64,000 bases of DNA from Kappaphycus alvarezii. Its lineage: Eukaryota > Rhodophyta > Florideophyceae > Gigartinales > Solieriaceae. Both the position numbers and the translations under genes were made by a program. The stretch lies in assembly GCA_002205965.3 (NCBI GenBank), contig NADL03000001.1, forward strand, positions 1,302,001 to 1,366,000. The letters are read 5' to 3'. Below are positions 46,249-56,616 of the stretch, in pieces (positions within the stretch are counted from its first letter, which is position 1; each line of letters opens with the position of its first letter). A model generated the notes under the pieces. It saw only the letters and a list, made by a program, of their open reading frames with translations. It did not search any database and was not told the origin of the DNA.

Positions 46249-46779
46249 GTCCTGAGTACCCTACTGTAACAAACCTAAAAAAAATTAGGTTTGAAAAGGG
46301 TGGCTAAACTCTGCGTGGTGTGGGACGCGACATATTACAGACGTGACACACGTGGAGCAACTCGCATAACTAAGCTGCTGATAAAGCCGTACATATCTCA
46401 TCCTCCTCCCCTAACTCTCGTTTTCCATCCACCCAAAAGGCATTAAAGTTTCTCTCCACTTCCGATGTGTGCCCCCGAACCCGCCGCGGGTGGCCTTCTC
46501 CACCGCTGCGCGACGCGATGCGACTCGCAGCACACGCTTCCCTTGACCGTTTCTTGGATCTCGTCAATCGTATCTCAGCAGTCACCGATCTCGCGTCCCC
46601 CGACGCTCCCTCCGCTCTTCAACCTCCAGCGCTCCGATCCAGCCCTCTCTACCGCATTTGACTTCCTTCGAAGTATCGCCGAGGCCCCCAACGTCGCCAA
46701 ATTCCTGGCCCAGCCTCCAACTCTCCAAACGCCGCCTCGACGCCTGCCCCACCGGACCGGACAGTGGTTCCGTGCCGAG

Positions 46780-46970
46780 GGTATGGACCTTCTACCAATC
46801 GCCATTGACATTTACGGACAAATCGGGTCGACCGGACTCCAGGCGCTTCATGACGTTAGTAACTTCACAGCGGACCGTCGAGGATGCAATCTCTGTCTGA
46901 ATTCCGAAGAATTAAGACAAGTGTCTCGGCATTTGTCCTTCAGTATACCGCGGTCATGCTAAATCACTGA
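46780..46970 (+). repeat. 3' fragment of non-LTR retrotransposon (plus strand)
   Basis: The translation contains EGMDLLPIAIDIYGQIGSTG, the same C-terminal signature as the copies at 4640-5045 and 5272-5585, and ends in the related tail CATGCTAAATCACTGAAAA. It abuts a similar fragment on the opposite strand, tail to tail. Confidence 0.5.
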
Positions 46971-48000
46971 AAACAGCGTACCCCACCACCTGACCTCCAG
47001 ACGGGGCTCTTGCCTGATCCCCACTAGCAACCATGAAATAAAAGGTCTCTTTTTCTCTCACTCCTCCCGTCGAACATCTGCTGCGGGTTGCGACAGCGGC
47101 CGCGTATTCGTGGATTACCTTCGACGTCGTCGCAGACGGCAATCCAAGCGAGTCGAAGGCTAACGGCAAAGACTTCCATCCTGATTTAGATCGTCCTGGA
47201 GGGCTTCACCAGGGATTGCTGCTATTATGCTGGCAAGCTCCCCATTTTTTCGTGTTTCCGATGCATAGGCAACGGCGCACGCCTCGCGCGCTCCAATGGA
47301 CATGAACTCCACTTGGAATGGCGATGTTACTGTGACGTCGTGCGCCATCGGGAGAGCAGCAAGGTGTTGATGTCGTTTGACCTCGGGTGCACTAGGATGT
47401 CAGCAGGCCGCACATTCAGTCCGGGAAGTAAGACCTTAACCTTATATTGGACGCCCACTCCTGCTGCCTTGAACATTTGTCGGCCAAACACCTTCACTAC
47501 GGCATTGTGCCGGTTAGTTCATCCTAGCCCTTTTTGCAAAAATCCGCTGCATGGTCTCTTCGGTTGTCCATGGGCCTGTTTCCCTCCGCGCACTGCAGCG
47601 GCACAGTGTCGTCAAACACGTGAACTCCCAGGTGCGGTGTAGCATCACTGCCCACATCTTATTGCAGTTTCGGTTGACCTCAGACCGATATGTGGTGAGA
47701 AAGGCTGCAGCAGGCGTCTCTAAGTATGCCTGGCGGGGGATCCTTCGCCGAATATTAGCTTCAAAGTCCCGCGTGCTAAAGCGAAATCTGTCACAGTACC
47801 AAAATTGCAGACAGGAATCATGCACAACACTGGTTAGTCTCCGTGTGATGGATGCATCTCACAAACGGGCACGATGTAGGTTGGGGATATTCCTGTCGCT
47901 TCAGCACGTTAAACACATCGGCAACGACTTTGAAACCTTAAAAGGGCGAGCCGGTACGATTCGGATTGTTCAAAAAATACAAGTGTTATAGAAATTCACA
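46971..48000 (-). repeat. 3' half of non-LTR retrotransposon (minus strand)
   Basis: Minus-strand pieces match the 19255-21153 element: KAAGVGVQYKVKVLLPGLNV followed by RPADILVHP, AHDVTVTSPFQVEF, and MPLAFDSLGLPSATTSKVI. RPADIL...DVTV looks like the catalytic core of a restriction-like endonuclease domain. At least two stops or frame changes break it. The part upstream of about 47650 is poorly supported. Confidence 0.5.
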
Positions 48001-48790
48001 TCCGCAGCGAAACTCCATAGACGCCACACACCCACACTTATCACAACCCAACGAACCACCATAAAACAAAAGTGCGACAACACTTACCATTCACTCCTTC
48101 ACACGGAACGCATCATGCTCCAATGCATCCACCATGTCACGGACAAACCTTGTCAACCGCCTCCACAAAAGTAATAGGAGGGCCTTGGGAACTCCACGCC
48201 ATCATGTCCTGCACTTGTTGCCATGAACCCTGTGCAAGCACCGTGACGCCACCGTCATGCAGATTCATTGCATACCCTACAATGCCGAGACGCTGCGCCT
48301 CCTCGGTGGCAGACGCGCTGTGGTGGCATACAAGTTTGAAAGATGTTCGGTAAGCGCGTGACTGTACAAAATATGGCGATGAGGCACGCCACGTCGACTC
48401 GGGACTAGCTTACCGGTAGAAGACGCATTGGACTGCCCTTTATGTTGAGCTTGACAGAGTAGAGATCCGGCATGCCAGACTTGGTGGGGAGCCGTCAGTC
48501 ATGTTGCGTCACAGGAAACGTTAGTGTCGAGTGCGAATCCGCCTTCTGGTTATTCGGCTCGTTTGCCCCTTGAAGCCCAAGAGTATGAAGCCCAAGAGTA
48601 CTAGTGGAGGTCTTCTGTTACAATGGCGATTGTATCGCGAGCCCCACTGCACGTGCCTGACGTGGAATATCCGGTTAGTCCTCAGCCGTATAGTCAGACC
48701 TGCATTGCACACTATAGATACTCAATAAAGTAAAGTTTCTTCATACTGTGCCGCACGTCGTTGGGTGCGATGGGCTGCAAATGACCGCAA
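48001..48790. other. no gene recognised
   Basis: Short frames only. It may include further decayed retrotransposon DNA, but no motif was identified. Confidence 0.35.
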
Positions 48791-48792
48791 TG

Positions 48793-49280
48793 TACGGTAC
48801 TTTGTACAGTGCGAGCATCAAGCTTGAAAGAACTGTATGGCAAGCATTACAGAACTGTAAAGAACAATACAGTACAGTAAGGACCTAGCCACGAAAATGG
48901 CTGCCATTTCTGGCGAGGTCCTGCGGTACGATCGAGGCTAGAATGGTATTTTGTGCTGCTGGCTTTTGACTCGCTTGGATCAACTTCTGAGGCATCATCG
49001 AAGGTCATTGAGAAATACGCGGCAGCTGTCGCGTCTCGCAGCGGATGCTCTACTGGAGGAGTAAAGAATCGCTTGCATCTATATGTGCGGCGTCTGTAAT
49101 TTGTCGTGCACTGCAACACGCAGAATTGAGTACCGTAGGGGAATAAAATATAATGACGAATTCTTTCGCCCTCAATCTGCTTGTAGTGACCAAGGTAGAA
49201 TACAATACTGTGCATGTACTGTACTGTACAGTATATACTGCATTTTCCCTTTAGAACTGTAAGCTATACTGTACAGTACA
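48793..49280. repeat. GTAC-palindrome motif clusters
   Basis: Stretches at 48793-48812, 48868-48880, 49203-49234 and 49266-49280 are built from GTACTGTAC/TACAGTAC units, upstream of the RSL1D1-like gene. Confidence 0.55.
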
Positions 49281-49480
49281 AAAACTCTGTAATGTGTTGC
49301 TTGATCTATGCCTCGATCAACCAACATATCCGACGGCGGTGGCGTAGCTTGATGCAGGCGCTGTCTCGGCTATAATACGCACCTTGACAAACCGTTCGAC
49401 TCCTCAAATTGGCAGCCTCAACCAAGGAGGAGCGGCAGGATTACTGTTGAAGCCAGCGGATTTTCGTGCAGCCCATCTCC

Positions 49481-50941
49481 ATGCTCGGGACCAGAAAGCG
49501 TCGCAGTCATCGTTCGACGCACCCCACGCGGACCAAAACAAAGCGTTTCAAGCGCGATGCTGACTACTCTCCCCGACTGGACGCCGATACAGTGAAAAAG
49601 GCACTGACGGAACTACTCAAAGATGCCCACAAGAATGAAACCCGCCGCGTGCTCGAAGCTGCCGAGAGCGGCAAGTCGATCGCAGATATTGTCGAGGATG
49701 AACTCTACGTGTACTAGTTATCACATTGAAACAGGCTCCATACAAGCCGCTGCTCAGGCCTCATGCCATGTAAGTTTGACTGGCGGATTTCTGTGCGATT
49801 TTGTATTCGTGGGGTCGGGAGGAAGGGAAATACTTGACTGTACTGACAGTTGTTTCTTATCCAATGTCTCGTGCTGATGCAACTTGCGCCCAGTCCGCTC
49901 AAGCACAGCATTTTTACTGCTGGTGAAGATGAGATATGCTTTTTGTGAAGGACCCACAACGACAGATCAAGGACTATCTCGCTGAATTCGGTGAGGGCGA
50001 AAACTCGGGTAATGGGGGTTGACAAGCTGCGCAAACGATATAAGACGCATGAAGGTCGCCGCGAGCTTCTCAACATGTATGACCTGTTCCTCGTGGACAA
50101 TCGCGTGGCCCCGATGATGCCAAACTTGCTGGGCTCTGCTTTTATTCGCGCCAAGAAGATGCCGCTGTGTGTGGACATGCGAAGGAATGTCATGACGGGC
50201 ATCCGCAAGGCTATACACAGCACGGCGTTTACTCCGATTCAAGGGACTTGCTCGGCAATGAAGTCGGTAAGGTGGAGTTTGGGGTGGACAGACTGGTGGA
50301 GAATGTATGTGGGGCCATGGATGCAGTGATTAGAAAAATTGATGGTGGCTGGCATGATGTGCAATCGGTCAATTTGAAGACTAACAAGTCGCCGACGTTG
50401 CCAATCTATTTAGCCATGCCGACCGCCATGGAGATTAGAAAGGAGGCGCCGAAACAAGCATCGGGACAAGAGCATGACGGCAAAGAAGTATGTCGATTGG
50501 AGAGATGGCGACGGAGATAAAGCCTGATGATAAGGGAGTTACGAAAGAAGGAAAGAATTGTGACGATAAGCAAATATCGCAGAGGAAAGAGATGGCAACG
50601 GAAATCAAGCTTGAAGAAGTGGATGTCGAGAACAAAGGAAAGAAGCAGGGTAGTACGCCGGCAGTCCAGAAGGAAGAGGTGGCTACGGAAATCATGAGTG
50701 GCGATGAGGATGATGAGGACAAAGGACAGAAAGAGGACGGGGAGCAAGTGTCTCGAAAGGAAGAAGTGAAAACAGAAGTGACGCGTATTACAAGGAGTGC
50801 TGCGAAGAAAAAAAAACAAGACGGCAGAAATCTATCTCAGGAGCGGAAGTGAATCATGGTGGTAAAGATGTTGAGAAGAGACGTGTGAGAACACCGAGGA
50901 AGAGGCGAAGTGGCAATCGTGGGGCGAAAAGAAGAAATTAG
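49481..50941 (+). CDS. ribosomal L1 domain-containing nucleolar protein (RSL1D1/Utp30 type)
   Basis: It begins MLGTRKRRSHRSTHPTRTKT (basic, nucleolar-type). Exon 1 ends ...LVITLKQAPYKPLLRPHA. A GT-AG intron (49770-49893, 124 bp, GTAAGT donor, CTGAT branch-like site, CAG acceptor) joins it to PLKHSIFTAGEDEI. The L1 domain follows: VMGVDKLRKRYKTHEGRREL, LLNMYDLFLVDNRVAPMMPN, TPIQGTCSAMK, VGKVEFGVDRLVENV and SPTLPIYLAMP. These match the RSL1D1/Utp30/Cic1 group, which takes part in rRNA processing and ribosome assembly. The tail is acidic/basic with spaced MATEIK-like repeats and ends KRRN at 50941. Frame breaks near 49940 (T run), 49990 (GG), 50263 (G), about 50490 and 50810 (A run) are nearly all in short runs; I treat the gene as intact. 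Confidence 0.75.
49770..49893 (+). other. spliceosomal intron in the RSL1D1-like gene
   Basis: Donor GTAAGTTTG, acceptor GCGCCCAG, with TGCTGATGC about 20 bases before the acceptor. Splicing joins CAT GCC AT with T CCG CTC, giving HAIPLKHS and restoring the L1 reading frame. Confidence 0.75.
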
Positions 50942-52830
50942 GGCAGGAAAATTATGGTGACGGACAAGAATGGGGTTCTGTCAACTAGAGGTCGTACCAT
51001 AGAGTGCGAAACGGCATTCTGCCCTGTGCCGTTTTGCAGTATTGCCAACTTGCTGTCTCCGTTACACCAATTCATACATATATTTCACCTGTTTGCTTGT
51101 CCCTTGCGGTAATATTCGCGTATTTGACTGTAGTTGTATTGGCAAGGCTTAGTCTCCATCCACTTTGTGCGCAGGCACTTCCCCTCTGTCCCTCTTGCAA
51201 TCAAGGGCCTACGTCGACCTCTTTCTTCCCCGTCTCCCGTTGCTCGCTTCTACGCCCGTCATCGCCGTCACTCCTTCATCCGCGTTATCATCCGGCAGAT
51301 ACCAGAAAGAATGCCGAGTAGACAGATACCTCATCCACTAGCCAGTATCATACCCAGCTCGGGGGCCTACCGCAATTGTGCTTCACAGGGCGCAATACGC
51401 GTTTCGAAAAATGTAGCAATAAAACCAGCACCTGAGAGCGCAGGAGGAGGGCGCCTTTGCATTGCATCGGGGTCTGGATGCTGTGTGCAAATTCAGGATG
51501 CAGGAAGCGGTGGGTGCGATTCGTCGGACCGGGTCGAGGGGACGGACGGCGCTGCTTTATGTGCTGGGACGATTGCCGATGATCAGATTGGATTAGACGG
51601 TTCCGTACGACTCGGTTCGATGGTTGTGGTGGCATGAGAGGGAGCGGGAGGTGACGGGGCGGTGTTTTGGCGTTTGCATAGGGGCTGTGTGCGGGTTGAT
51701 GGACTGCGGGGTGATGCGGGGAGTTTTGAGGGGAGGTTTGGGACGGGTGTGTTTGGGGATGGGGGATGGGGATAGGGCATGGGCGGTGTGGTGGCTGTGG
51801 CAGGCGGTGGTGGTTTAGAGGGGTTTAATGTAGGTATGTCGGCGGTGAGATCTGGATGGCTTTATTTGGGGTTTGGGGTGGTGTACGGTACTTATACTGT
51901 ACCAACCGCAGGAACTGCTGTTGAGACCTACTGTACTGTGCAGAAGTTGTTGAGTTGTGTGGCTGTGGGTGAGCATACACGTGTAATTGCTGGTACTCGA
52001 ATCGATCGGAAGACTGGATTGTCAATCAGATGTACCTGTACTGTACAGTGCTGTACAGCACACGCAAGCTTTACTCAAAAGTGTGCTGGGTTTAAATTTA
52101 AGACATGGATATACCTTTTCTCCTGAACCTGGTGTGTCGAGAAAATCCGCGGAGCATGGCACCTCGGTGACACGTTGCATACAGTATAGGATGACTTGGG
52201 TGCCGTAGCTGCAGAGGCCTGTGATTGGGTAAATTGTAATGGATTGATTGTTGGTTAACAGCACCAGTTTTGCCCTTATCTAAAATGTACTGTACCGTAT
52301 ACTTCGCATGTTGACTGGCTTAATAAATTACAGCGTTGGTTCCCGGTGTTCTGTAATTATACCAACGGCCCTTTGATCCATTTTCACACCTCGAGTTTTT
52401 CTGAATAACAAAAAAAGACTGAAACATTTGTAGGCATTTCTCTGACCAATTGCGGGAATCATCGTCGTGATGAAGATTGAATTCAATCATGTTGTACCTC
52501 TTGGACAATCGATACAAGCGTTGATTGGCTGTATAAACGAATGCGAGACTGTAGTAGATGACGTGGGGGTGAAACAACCTGTCCGCCCGTCCTGTATGAA
52601 AAATTGCAAATATTTACACGGTTTCAGTCAACATTTGGGAAAAAGATTGATTCTTCACAGTCAACTGCAAACCTCATCCAATCAAATCATCCCCGCTTTG
52701 GCCGTTAGAGGGCACCGATGGCTTCATTACTTCATTCTTGATCCTTCTGGAAGTGCATTGCCTGCGCCTCACAACTGGTCAGTCATTCCTGTATCGCCAG
52801 CCTTGCACTCTACACCCATCCCCGGTGTAT
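50942..52830. other. intergenic with GTAC-palindrome clusters
   Basis: Motif clusters occur at 51880-51905, 51929-51940, 52031-52061 and 52286-52302. A frame at 51134-51637 is open (167 aa) but has no recognisable domain, and I do not call it a gene. Confidence 0.45.
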
Positions 52831-52839
52831 TAAAGCCCC

Positions 52840-53017
52840 GTAAAGTTCTCTGCACCTCCCGCCTCTACCCTCTACCAACCCACCCCTACTATCCATCCCC
52901 CCCTTGGTCTTCGATCCATCTATCCTCGTTCAACTGACTTCACGGCGTCCTCACCACTACATCCGTAACTTTGACTCAGCGCTCGCGCGATAACTTGCCA
53001 ATTTGTTCTCCTCCACC
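52840..53017 (+). promoter_or_regulatory. pyrimidine-rich leader of the BiP gene
   Basis: C/T-rich sequence up to the ATG at 53018 (context CCTCCACCATGAGG), like the leader of the kinase gene at 7690-8091. A TATTAAAG box lies near 52827. Confidence 0.4.
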
Positions 53018-55006
53018 ATGAGGTCTTTTCGCTCCGCTATTTCAGCCTTTGCTCTCTCCCTCGCGTTCCTCTCTGCGGCCTACGCTGCCGATGACAAAGA
53101 AAATGTCGGCACCGTAATCGGCATTGACCTTGGCACTACGTACTCCTGCGTCGGTGTCATGCAGAATGGCCAGGTTGAGATCATTGCAATGATCAGGGCA
53201 ACCGGATTACCCCCAGTTACGTTGCCTTTACTTCTGAGGAGCGCCTCATCGGCGATGCCGCGAAGAACCAAGCCGCCATGAATCCAGTAAACACAATTTT
53301 CGATGTTAAGCGCCTTATCGGCCGCAAGTATACGGACACCACCGTGCAGAGAGACAAGAATTGCTCCCATACGAGATTGTCAACCAGGGAGAGAAGCCCA
53401 TGATTTCGGTCAACATCAAGGGCGACCAAAAGTCGTTCAGCCCAGAACAAATTTCCGCTATGGTGCTCGGCAAGATGAAGAAGACCGCGGAGGATTATCT
53501 CGGCAAGGAAGTGAAGAACGCTGTTGTCACCGTGCCAGCTTACTTTAACGACGCCCAGCGTCAGGCCACCAAGGATGCGGGTACTATTGCGGGGTTAAAT
53601 GTCATGAGAATTATCAATGAGCCAACTGCCGCCGCGATTGCGTACGGTCTGAACAAGAAGGGGGAGAAGAACATCTTGGTATTTGACCTCGGAGGTGGAA
53701 CCTTTGATGTGACTTTGTTGACCATTGATGATGGCGTATTCGAGGTATTGTCGACTAACGGTGACACCCATTTGGGCGGTGAAGACTTTGATCAGAGGGT
53801 CATGGACTACATGATCAAGCTCTTCAAGAGGAAGTACTCCAAGGACATCAGTAAGGACAAGCGCGCTTTGGCCAAGCTCCGCCGCGAATGTGAAAAGGCA
53901 AAGAGGGCCCTGTCTTCTCAAACTCAAGTGAGAATTGAGATTGAATCCTTGTTTGAGGGTCAAGACTTCTCGGAAACCCTTACCCGCGCTAGGTTTGAAG
54001 AACTGAACTCGGACCTGTTCCGAAGGACCCTCAAGCCGGTTGAGAAGGTGTTGCAGGATGCGGACCTCACCAAGGGCGAAGTCCACGAGGTTGTGCTTGT
54101 CGGCGGGTCGACTCGCATCCCGAAAATTCAGCAGATGGTCAGTGACTTTTTCAATGGCAAGGCACCTAGCAAGGGTATCAACCCCGACGAGGCTGTAGCT
54201 TACGGTGCCGCGGTCCAGGCAGGTATCCTATCGGGTGACGGTGGTGAGGCTACCGACCATATTGTGCTTGTCGATGTGGCACCGCTTTCCCTTGGTATTG
54301 AGACTGTTGGTGGCGTCATGAGCAAAATTATCCCGAGAAACTCAAAGGTGCCTACCAGCAAGAGTCAAACATTTACTACATACCAGGATAACCAGGAGGT
54401 GGTCAGCATCCAGGTCTTCGAAGGCGAGAGAAGCATGACGAAGGATTGCCACATGCTCGGAAAGTTTGACCTCAGTGGTGTGACCAAGGCTCGCCGCGGT
54501 GAGCCACAGATCCTGGTGACTTTCGATGTCAGCGCTGACGGCATCTTGAGCGTTGCTGCGGAGGAGCAGGGTGCATCCAACAAGGAAAGCATCACCATCA
54601 CCAACGATAAGGGTCGTCTCTCCGAGGAGGAGATTGAGCGTATGGTGCAAGAGGCTGAGGAAATGAAGGAGGAGGACGAAAAGTTGAAGAAGAAGGTGGA
54701 AGGCAAGAACAGTCTCGAAAACCTTATCTTCTCCGTGAAGGGGCTGCTTGAAGGAAAAGGAGAAGCTAGAGGACAAACTCAGTGAAGATGAGTTTGAGTC
54801 ACTTGAGTCTGCTGTGAAGGAGGCCCAAGAATGGTTGGATAGCGAAGCTGAGGAAGCCGACGTTGAGGACATTGAGGGTAGACTGAAGGATCTGAAGGAG
54901 ATTGTAGATCCTATTATGCAAAAGGCTGGTGCCGGTGGGGGCAGGTGGAGCACCAGGAGGGGAGGACGATGAGGACGATGGGGGTGCCGACCACGACGAA
55001 TTGTAA
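53018..55006 (+). CDS. BiP: ER lumenal HSP70 chaperone BiP/GRP78
   Basis: The start is [20 protein letters not shown], a signal peptide, followed by [20 protein letters not shown]. Hallmarks: [59 protein letters not shown], and the substrate-binding domain with FDLSGV and DGILSV. The protein ends ...GGADHDEL, the ER retention signal. Length, about 662 aa, is normal. It folds nascent proteins in the ER lumen and probably assists the secreted haloperoxidases nearby. Four single-base shifts interrupt the frame: A missing near 53188 and 53359, G extra near 54740-54743 and 54937-54941. They sum to zero and all lie in base runs; every codon in between is conserved, so I regard them as sequence errors. 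No intron seen. Confidence 0.93.
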
Positions 55007-55548
55007 GGAATGTGAGGGCTTTTTTGATCTTTCGAGATAGACTCGAATCTTTAGGACGCAACTTTGATCATAGTAGGATGCCAACTTCTTTGGTAAGAGC
55101 CGTCTGGTACGCTCGCCTGGGAATGTAAAGAAACACAACCATTTCGGACATTGACAACAGACCGGGAGCCAGTGAACGGTTAACGTTGAATAGTCAACCG
55201 TAGACTGCTAGCCAGCAAGCGATCGCCTGCGAGGTGAGAGAACATTCCTTCCGCATTGTTGCCGTGCGAAAAGCGTGGGCGCGAGGGAGCATCGTAGAGC
55301 AAAAATAGCGGATGGAAGCCTCGTTTTTTTACGGAGCTGGCTGATGTGGATGTAGAATGGCTGAGTGTTGCAGCCAATGGTATCAGAGAAAGCAAGGTAT
55401 CAATTGGTGACGATTGTGCTCACTAATGCAAGTCTTCGCTTGTAACTGGTAAAAGCACGAAAAACCTGCCTCACCAGCAGTGTATACGACATCAAGTACG
55501 CGATTATTCCGGCACATGCGGTGATTAATGTTTACCATTTACTGGTGC

Positions 55549-55635
55549 GTATGAGGTATGAGCTGATCTGTACAATAATTGGCCAAGTCTACAAGGCTGT
55601 CCCAATTATTGTACAGGTAGGCTCATACCTCATAC
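55549..55635. repeat. 34-bp-arm hairpin
   Basis: Arms 55549-55582 and 55602-55635 (GTATGAGGTATGAGC ... CTGTACAATAATTGG) are inverted with three mismatches around a 19-base loop. Could be a MITE-like remnant or a small-RNA precursor. Confidence 0.7.
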
Positions 55636-55669
55636 TGGCCCGTTATGCAATTTTTGGCGTGAAATTTGC

Positions 55670-55696
55670 AAAAAAAAAAAAAAAAAAAAAAAAAAA
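55670..55696 (+). repeat. 27-base A run
   Basis: Uninterrupted A run 35 bp after the hairpin. The pair could be a retroposed transcript tail; length may be affected by sequencing. Confidence 0.8.
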
Positions 55697-55821
55697 TCGG
55701 TAACAACCAACCGTGCTGTGATCTAGCTTCCGATGGACGTTTGGATCACGGAGATGCCGCTCAGGGATGGCCCATGGGCCCGAGAAATGTAGTGAAGAGA
55801 ACGGATCCCATCATATTGTTT

Positions 55822-55878
55822 TATGGCGACAATGTGCCAATCCTTGAGTCAAGGATTGAAATTCACATCGTCGCCATA
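55822..55878. repeat. second hairpin
   Basis: TATGGCGACAATGTG...AATCCTTGA pairs with TCAAGGATT...CACATCGTCGCCATA, with one mismatch and a short bulge. The loop is nearly absent. Confidence 0.65.
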
Positions 55879-56511
55879 CAACCATGTCATTTCATGTGCG
55901 TGAAAATTCCCATGTAGGGTGGCTGAGGATCTGTTGTCGCCGATTCATTTTTGTTTCTTTTGCAGTAAATGATAGGCGATGAGGTGGACATAAGCAGAAA
56001 TTATTGCACTTGTCATTGGTTGATGATGGTCAACATATTTGCATTTTCTGCTAACCATATCACCTTTTTAATTGGTTGTTCTTTAACATGTTCTCTGTGC
56101 CGAATGCCCTAAGAATCTACGCCGGGAAAAAGTTTGGGTAGTTTATACAATACTATACAGTACAGTACATTCCCGCGTATCGTGCGTACAGCTACAGTCC
56201 GTGCAGTATCGCAGAATTATCGGAAATTGCGATAAGCTCAGGTGTCTGTAGCTGTAGAATAAATTCACGTCCGAACAGACCAGATCTATTGCAAAGGCAA
56301 TAAGTCGAACATTGAACATTGCTGGATATTGGGATGCTAGCTAGCTAATGACAATGGCATCTGCATTCTGCCCAGTCATTCCCTGAACTGCGTTATCCCT
56401 GCCATTGTCTTTCTCCTGCAACTGCCACAACTTTGTGCCATCTTTTACTCGCATGGCAACCCTCTCTGCAACCATCGCGTGGTGCATGCGATGGCTGCTT
56501 GCGATTATCAA

Positions 56512-56518
56512 TATAAAA
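56512..56518 (+). promoter_or_regulatory. TATA box of haloperoxidase copy 2
   Basis: ATCAATATAAAACCACATC lies about 100 bp before the ATG at 56617, followed by a C/T/A-rich leader. Confidence 0.45.
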
Positions 56519-56616
56519 CCACATCACACCTCCTCTCTTCAGCTTTCAAACCATCCGGACCCCTCACATCCACAACACACAAGTCATCTACAACATACAA
56601 CCTGATCATCAAAAAG

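Larger units (their letters stand above)
55007..56500. other. intergenic with two hairpins and an A run
   Basis: No coding gene was recognised. It contains the hairpins at 55549-55635 and 55822-55878, a 27-base A run and a GTAC motif cluster at 56144-56167. Confidence 0.5.

Noticed and set aside
51134..51637. 167-codon open frame
   Set aside because: No domain, odd composition, and no paralogue in the window.
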